Positions 13,509 through 17,089 of a DNA stretch of 17,089 nucleotides are shown piece after piece; within the stretch, counting starts at the first letter, position 1; every line of letters begins with the position of its first letter. Origin of the DNA: an uncultured Desulfobacterales bacterium (lineage in GTDB: Bacteria; Desulfobacterota; Desulfobacteria; Desulfobacterales; JAFDCJ01); NCBI GenBank assembly GCA_945787595.1, contig CALZJV010000166.1, forward strand, positions 1 through 17,089, read 5' to 3'. Made by a program: the position numbers and the translations under genes. A model generated the notes under the pieces. That model did no database searches, was not told where the DNA came from, and was given only the letters and a program-made list of their open reading frames with translations.

Positions 13509-14624
13509 ATGAGCCAATCGGAAATTATTTTTAAAATCACTGAAAGCAAACAATGCCCCTGTTATAAAAATGACGATGAATTTAAACTTTCGGGAAATGC
13601 TTTAGAGCTGAAGCTTGATAACGAAAAAATATTTATCACCAGCGCCGTTATTAAGCCTCCCCCAGCTAAAGAAACATGCCGTATTTTAATCAGCGATCTC
13701 AACCGGATACTGATTGAAAATGAGAGCGTCGATAAGATTCCAGCGAAGGCGTACAGCTGCAGCGGTTGTTCCGGCGTCATCAAGGTTGAACCGCAATTCA
13801 GATCGAAAATCATAACTGCATCAAAAACCCAGAATAACTTTCAACGTGCTGATATCAAAGCAGATATTCTTTGCAACTTTTCAATTTTCCAATCCCTCGA
13901 CCGTCGCAATCTGCGAGACGTTATTTCCCTGCTGAAACAAAAAAAATTTAACGCAGGTGATATCGTTTTAAATAAGGGGGCTCCGGCCCAAAACCTATAT
14001 ATTATCCTGTCGGGAGCGGTCGATGTGTTGGACGAAAAGGGTGGGCGCCTTTCTACCCTGAAAAAGGGCGATGTCTTTGGTGAAATGAGCCTTATCAGCG
14101 GAGATTCTGTCGGTGCGACCATAAAAGTTGTCAAACCGGCTAAAATCATTTTTATGAAAGGCAAAGATTTTCGGAACGTATTAAATAAATTTCCATCAAT
14201 CCAAATGTATTTGGCGCGTCTGCTGGCTCAACGGCTGGCCAAATCAAATGTCGTCAGGGCGGAGGAGATTTCCTCTGGAATGATCGGCAGTTTGTCTGAG
14301 CTGCCGCCCGATGAACTCGTTCAGACATTGAACCTAAACCAGAAAACCGGCAAACTGACATTTACCTTACCGAGCGGATCGGCTGAGCTGGCCTTCCGCC
14401 GGGGCGAACTTGTCACTGCGGTATACAATGAAAAAGCAGGGAAAGAAGCCTTCTACGATATTATAAAGGAGAAAGAGGGCCAATTTAAATTCCATAGCAA
14501 ACTGTCTGCGAGTGATATGAATGCACCTGTGATGGGGTCGGTTACGGAAATGCTGTTGGAGGGCTTAAGAAGGATCGACGAAGAAAACAGCAGTAATTCT
14601 TGGTCCACTCTTACAAAAGGCTAA
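13509..14624 (+). CDS. Cys-rich N-terminus, cNMP-binding-like and DUF4388-like protein
   Basis: A 371-residue cytoplasmic protein with three parts. Residues 1-95 carry five cysteines, Cys16-x-Cys18, Cys57 and Cys84-x2-Cys87, which could hold a metal or Fe-S cluster. Residues about 122-250 are a cyclic-nucleotide-binding fold (FNAGDIVLNKGAPAQNLYII, then GDVFGEMSLISGD). The Glu of FGE is present, but Val201 stands where the phosphate-binding Arg is expected, so classical cAMP binding is doubtful. Residues about 258-335 (GSLSELPPDELVQTLNLNQKTGKL, FRRGELVTA) match the DUF4388/PATAN type found in bacterial signalling proteins. No helix-turn-helix follows, so it is not a CRP-like DNA-binding factor. 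The start at 13509 has GGGA eight bases upstream; TTG or ATG starts at 13449 and 13455 have none. Confidence 0.82.
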   Translation: MSQSEIIFKITESKQCPCYKNDDEFKLSGNALELKLDNEKIFITSAVIKPPPAKETCRILISDLNRILIENESVDKIPAKAYSCSGCSGVIKVEPQFRSKIITASKTQNNFQRADIKADILCNFSIFQSLDRRNLRDVISLLKQKKFNAGDIVLNKGAPAQNLYIILSGAVDVLDEKGGRLSTLKKGDVFGEMSLISGDSVGATIKVVKPAKIIFMKGKDFRNVLNKFPSIQMYLARLLAQRLAKSNVVRAEEISSGMIGSLSELPPDELVQTLNLNQKTGKLTFTLPSGSAELAFRRGELVTAVYNEKAGKEAFYDIIKEKEGQFKFHSKLSASDMNAPVMGSVTEMLLEGLRRIDEENSSNSWSTLTKG

Positions 14625-14660
14625 ACTGTTAGACACCGAATATCCGGATCTCAATCATCT

Positions 14661-14697
14661 TTCGATTCATCCGCATCGAAAAAGCAACTTTTTGTCT
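14661..14697 (+). terminator. Possible weak terminator after the DUF4388-like gene
   Basis: TTCGAT (14661-14666) pairs with ATCGAA (14675-14680), with TTTTT at 14689-14693, eight bases after the stem. The distance to the T-run is larger than normal, so the call is weak. It lies 37 bases after the stop. Confidence 0.25.
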
Positions 14698-14771
14698 TTA
14701 TAATATTTAGAACTATTACGCCAGGTGGACAACAAGAAGGCTGCATATGCTCTTGGATGACGAATTAGGTA

Positions 14772-14912
14772 GTTTCCATCCATAAATGGTCTTTTTGCCC
14801 AATCTCGGCGTCAATCGGCGCGTTTGTTTGTGCGACGTAGCCAGCTACGTCTCCGCACAAATGCTTGATTTCCTTGACCTTGGACAAAAATCCGCATTTC
14901 TGGATTGGAAAC
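14772..14912. repeat. 141-bp imperfect palindrome (MITE- or REP-like element)
   Basis: The outer ends are GTTTCC (14772) and GGAAAC (14907-14912), continuing inward as ATCCATAAATG against CATTTCTGGATT, then CTTTTTG against CAAAAATCC. The centre is a near-perfect hairpin: TTTGTGCG and CGCACAAA flank ACGTAG-CCAG-CTACGT (14835-14850), with three extra bases on the right arm. The element fills most of the 345-bp spacer (14625-14969) between two convergent genes. No open frame is inside. A second inverted repeat, GTGCCCA/TGGGCAC (14921-14927 and 14951-14957), follows directly. Confidence 0.8.
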
Positions 14913-14969
14913 ACCATCAAGTGCCCAACTGATTTTAACAGATTTGTGGATGGGCACTAGGTAAAGAGG

Positions 14970-16886
14970 CTACCTTTTTCCTAAATTAAGGCGATCTTCT
15001 TTACCCATCGTTTTCTGGGGTTTTACTGCAAGTTGGTCTTTTTTCTCAAGCATTTTCTTCTTCCATTCCGTATAGCGGGAAAATCTTTGGTGCAAGCTTC
15101 TACGGTACTCAGCCAAACTCATTCCCGAATTCCTGGCCTTACGCTGTAAGATTTCCTCGGAGTAACCAATTCCATTCCAAAGTTTACCGTTAAATATTTT
15201 TTCAAAATGACTGTCATAGAGAAACCCGAATTCGACCATAGACGGCAGGGGTTCCTGGTATTTATCACTCAGTCCAAACTTAGCGAAAGGGAATCCACGC
15301 GATAGATCCAGATGATAACCGATCAGCCTCTTATCGGGGTTAACGGATATTAGGGCATGGGGCACGCAGTTGTGCTGGGGAATGTTGTATTTTACTCTGA
15401 GCCAATCGGTCAACTCTTTTCCCGATCGCAACTGAGCCTCATTGAACGATGAGATTCCTGTTGGTTTAAGGAGGGAAGATTTCAACTTTTTTGTTTGACT
15501 CTTTTTTCGATTTTTTATGTTGATTTCTTCGAAATCATTACCTTCAAAACAAATACCAATGAAGGCATGATTCAGGTTTAGATAAATTTTCTCATCATCT
15601 GCCCAGATCGAATTTCCGGCATGAAATGCGGCATGGTCTTCTTGAACCAGTCGATATACGCGCCCGAAACGATCAATGAAATAATTATAGGACTTTTTAC
15701 GTAGGAGATATTTAATCAGTCGTTTGCTGTATTTGAGGATAGAGCGATTCATCTCCGGCATGAAGGGGTACAAGTCACTTTCCGATGCATGATATACAAT
15801 ACCTGAGATTTTATCCCTAATTTTGCTATCCGGCGGCCAATGATCCGAATTTTTAGGAAACCGATAGTATTCGCGCGGCAGATTGGAAATGGCGTATGTT
15901 GTGATTATCTGCAGTCGATTGCTATAGATTTCGCGATCGGGTGTTTTTTCCACCAACCAGATTGGATCATTTAAATATTTGGGAATCTGCAACGGTTTTT
16001 TGTGATATTTTGAAGGCTTGACGACGGGAGAACGCGAATGGTTTTCGGTTTCGGTCGTCTGAGAAGATAATATCGGTTTTTGGAAACTGGACGCCGATGA
16101 GGAATTTATGATCGGTTGAGAAGCTAGCGCCATCAAAATGGGATTCTGAAAAAATTTGCGATCTAGCCCAAGCTCATTATGATGTTTTGCAGGTTTAGCG
16201 ATTGATGGGGGTGAATGGTTTCCGCCTTTGGGCGGCTTAGAAGATAATAATGGTTTTTGGATGATTTGATCCGATCTAGAATCTATGGCCTTGTGGGAAG
16301 TCAGGGCCAACAGAATGGGGTCATTTAAATATTTTGAGATCTGATCATCGCCATTTTGATAATTTACAGATTTGACGACAGATAAATTTAGGCTGTCACC
16401 GCTCTTGGGACGTTGGGAATAAAATATCGGCTTTCGGATAATAATTTTTTTATTCGCTTTTTCAGTCTGCTGAGGATTCAGATGGATTCGTGCGCCGAGA
16501 TTAAAGCTTCTCATCAAGGGGGACACTGCCGTGCCGACGCCCAAAATAAAGAACATTAGAATTGCAGACCCAATTGCATACCGTAATTTGTAAAGCCACA
16601 AGAATTTAATATAGGGAGTAGAAATGACGCCGTTGCGGATAAGATTTTTTTCAGCTTTTTTACTACCGGGCCAAATCTTTTCAGCCTTATCCAAAAGCTT
16701 TTTGCGAAAGGCAATTCCGGCTATCGGGGGGTAAAGCTTGTATGGTGCAGATATCTTTTGATGCTCATCTATAGCCTGTTGAAGGAATTTTAGCTTTAAA
16801 ACGGGATCTGGGATGACGACGGATAGTTCTTCGATAATTCGCCGATAGTTTTTCGGCGGCAATTTTAAGGAATATGTCGTGTCCAT
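14970..16886 (-). CDS. Membrane-anchored N-acetylmuramoyl-L-alanine amidase with three 59-residue repeats
   Basis: A 638-residue protein. A basic, probably cytoplasmic N-terminus (1-100) is followed by one membrane helix (about 103-122). Then come three tandem repeats of 59 residues (152-210, 211-269, from 270), each starting KP(I/L) and holding KYLNDPI or a variant; the third is degenerate after about residue 311. An Amidase_2/PGRP-type domain covers about 360-540: YHAS (His366), DHAAFHAGN (His418, His422), VPHALISVNP (His510) and GYHLDLSRGFPF (His525). In this fold, His366, His510 and His525 are the likely zinc ligands, with His525 standing where AmpD has Asp. The enzyme would cut the amide between MurNAc and L-Ala in peptidoglycan. 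The C-terminus (from 575) is basic and helical. The ribosome binding site is weak. The gene stands alone, and I know no named family with this layout. Confidence 0.8.
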   Translation of the reverse strand: MDTTYSLKLPPKNYRRIIEELSVVIPDPVLKLKFLQQAIDEHQKISAPYKLYPPIAGIAFRKKLLDKAEKIWPGSKKAEKNLIRNGVISTPYIKFLWLYKLRYAIGSAILMFFILGVGTAVSPLMRSFNLGARIHLNPQQTEKANKKIIIRKPIFYSQRPKSGDSLNLSVVKSVNYQNGDDQISKYLNDPILLALTSHKAIDSRSDQIIQKPLLSSKPPKGGNHSPPSIAKPAKHHNELGLDRKFFQNPILMALASQPIINSSSASSFQKPILSSQTTETENHSRSPVVKPSKYHKKPLQIPKYLNDPIWLVEKTPDREIYSNRLQIITTYAISNLPREYYRFPKNSDHWPPDSKIRDKISGIVYHASESDLYPFMPEMNRSILKYSKRLIKYLLRKKSYNYFIDRFGRVYRLVQEDHAAFHAGNSIWADDEKIYLNLNHAFIGICFEGNDFEEINIKNRKKSQTKKLKSSLLKPTGISSFNEAQLRSGKELTDWLRVKYNIPQHNCVPHALISVNPDKRLIGYHLDLSRGFPFAKFGLSDKYQEPLPSMVEFGFLYDSHFEKIFNGKLWNGIGYSEEILQRKARNSGMSLAEYRRSLHQRFSRYTEWKKKMLEKKDQLAVKPQKTMGKEDRLNLGKR

Positions 16887-17089
16887 CTCTGTTCAATTAA
16901 TGTAATCCCTGCTCCTAAATGGGGCGACAAGTCGGAGCGCAGGCCCTTATCATTCTTTTTTTGTTCTGATAGTAGAAGAATTGGTAGAGGGCCCGCATTC
17001 CAGCACCTTTCGATGATTTGGTGTGCCTATTAGGTGTTAACGAAACAATCGGGGATTAAATGATACATTTCACCACGCAAAACCTGAAT
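16887..17089. other. Right-edge sequence, no feature seen
   Basis: The last 203 bases, upstream of the amidase gene, are mostly AT-rich with no open frame of note, no clear promoter and no repeat found elsewhere in the window. Confidence 0.5.

Overview
The window looks like a piece of a chromosome from a Gram-negative, strictly anaerobic deltaproteobacterium, most probably a sulfate reducer of the Desulfobacterales. This rests on four gene types: an exported multihaem-type cytochrome c start, a tungsten-type aldehyde:ferredoxin oxidoreductase (AOR) followed by a MoaD-like protein, short MoaE-like and MobA proteins, and REC-HDOD and REC-PP2C regulators. AT-rich spacers full of small dispersed repeats fit the same picture. 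The assignment is inferred from protein character only; no 16S rRNA or other marker is present.

Layout. Positions 1-4783 are all on the minus strand: the start of an exported cytochrome (runs off the left edge), tatC and tatB (8-nt overlap), mltA, moaC, a moaE-like gene and mobA. A spacer of about 500 bp rich in CAGA-type repeats separates these from moaB on the plus strand (5286-5792). Positions 5854-9447 (minus) hold a tightly coupled signalling operon: PAS histidine kinase, then REC-HDOD, then REC-SpoIIE/PP2C phosphatase. On the plus strand follow an AOR gene broken by an apparent 23-nt deletion and a MoaD/ThiS-like gene (9756-11714). nadE (minus, 12137-13036) is flanked by two direct copies of a dispersed repeat, one of them interrupted by a GC-rich hairpin cluster. 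A plus-strand gene with a cysteine-rich N-terminus, a cNMP-binding fold and a DUF4388-like domain (13509-14624) has a good sigma70 promoter. A 141-bp imperfect palindrome separates it from a convergent gene for a membrane-anchored amidase with three 59-residue repeats (14970-16886).

How the genes fit together. Much of the window serves molybdenum/tungsten enzymes: MoaC, the MoaE-like protein and MoaB act in pterin synthesis and metal insertion, MobA attaches GMP, TatB/TatC export folded cofactor-loaded enzymes, and AOR is a tungstopterin enzyme. MltA and the amidase are cell-wall hydrolases. The kinase with two different response regulators looks like a branched pathway. I found no CRISPR array, transposase, tRNA or rRNA, and no recognisable defence system. 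The most unusual items are the amidase with internal repeats, the Cys-rich/cNMP-like/DUF4388 protein, the broken AOR, and the many small repeats around nadE and the cofactor genes.
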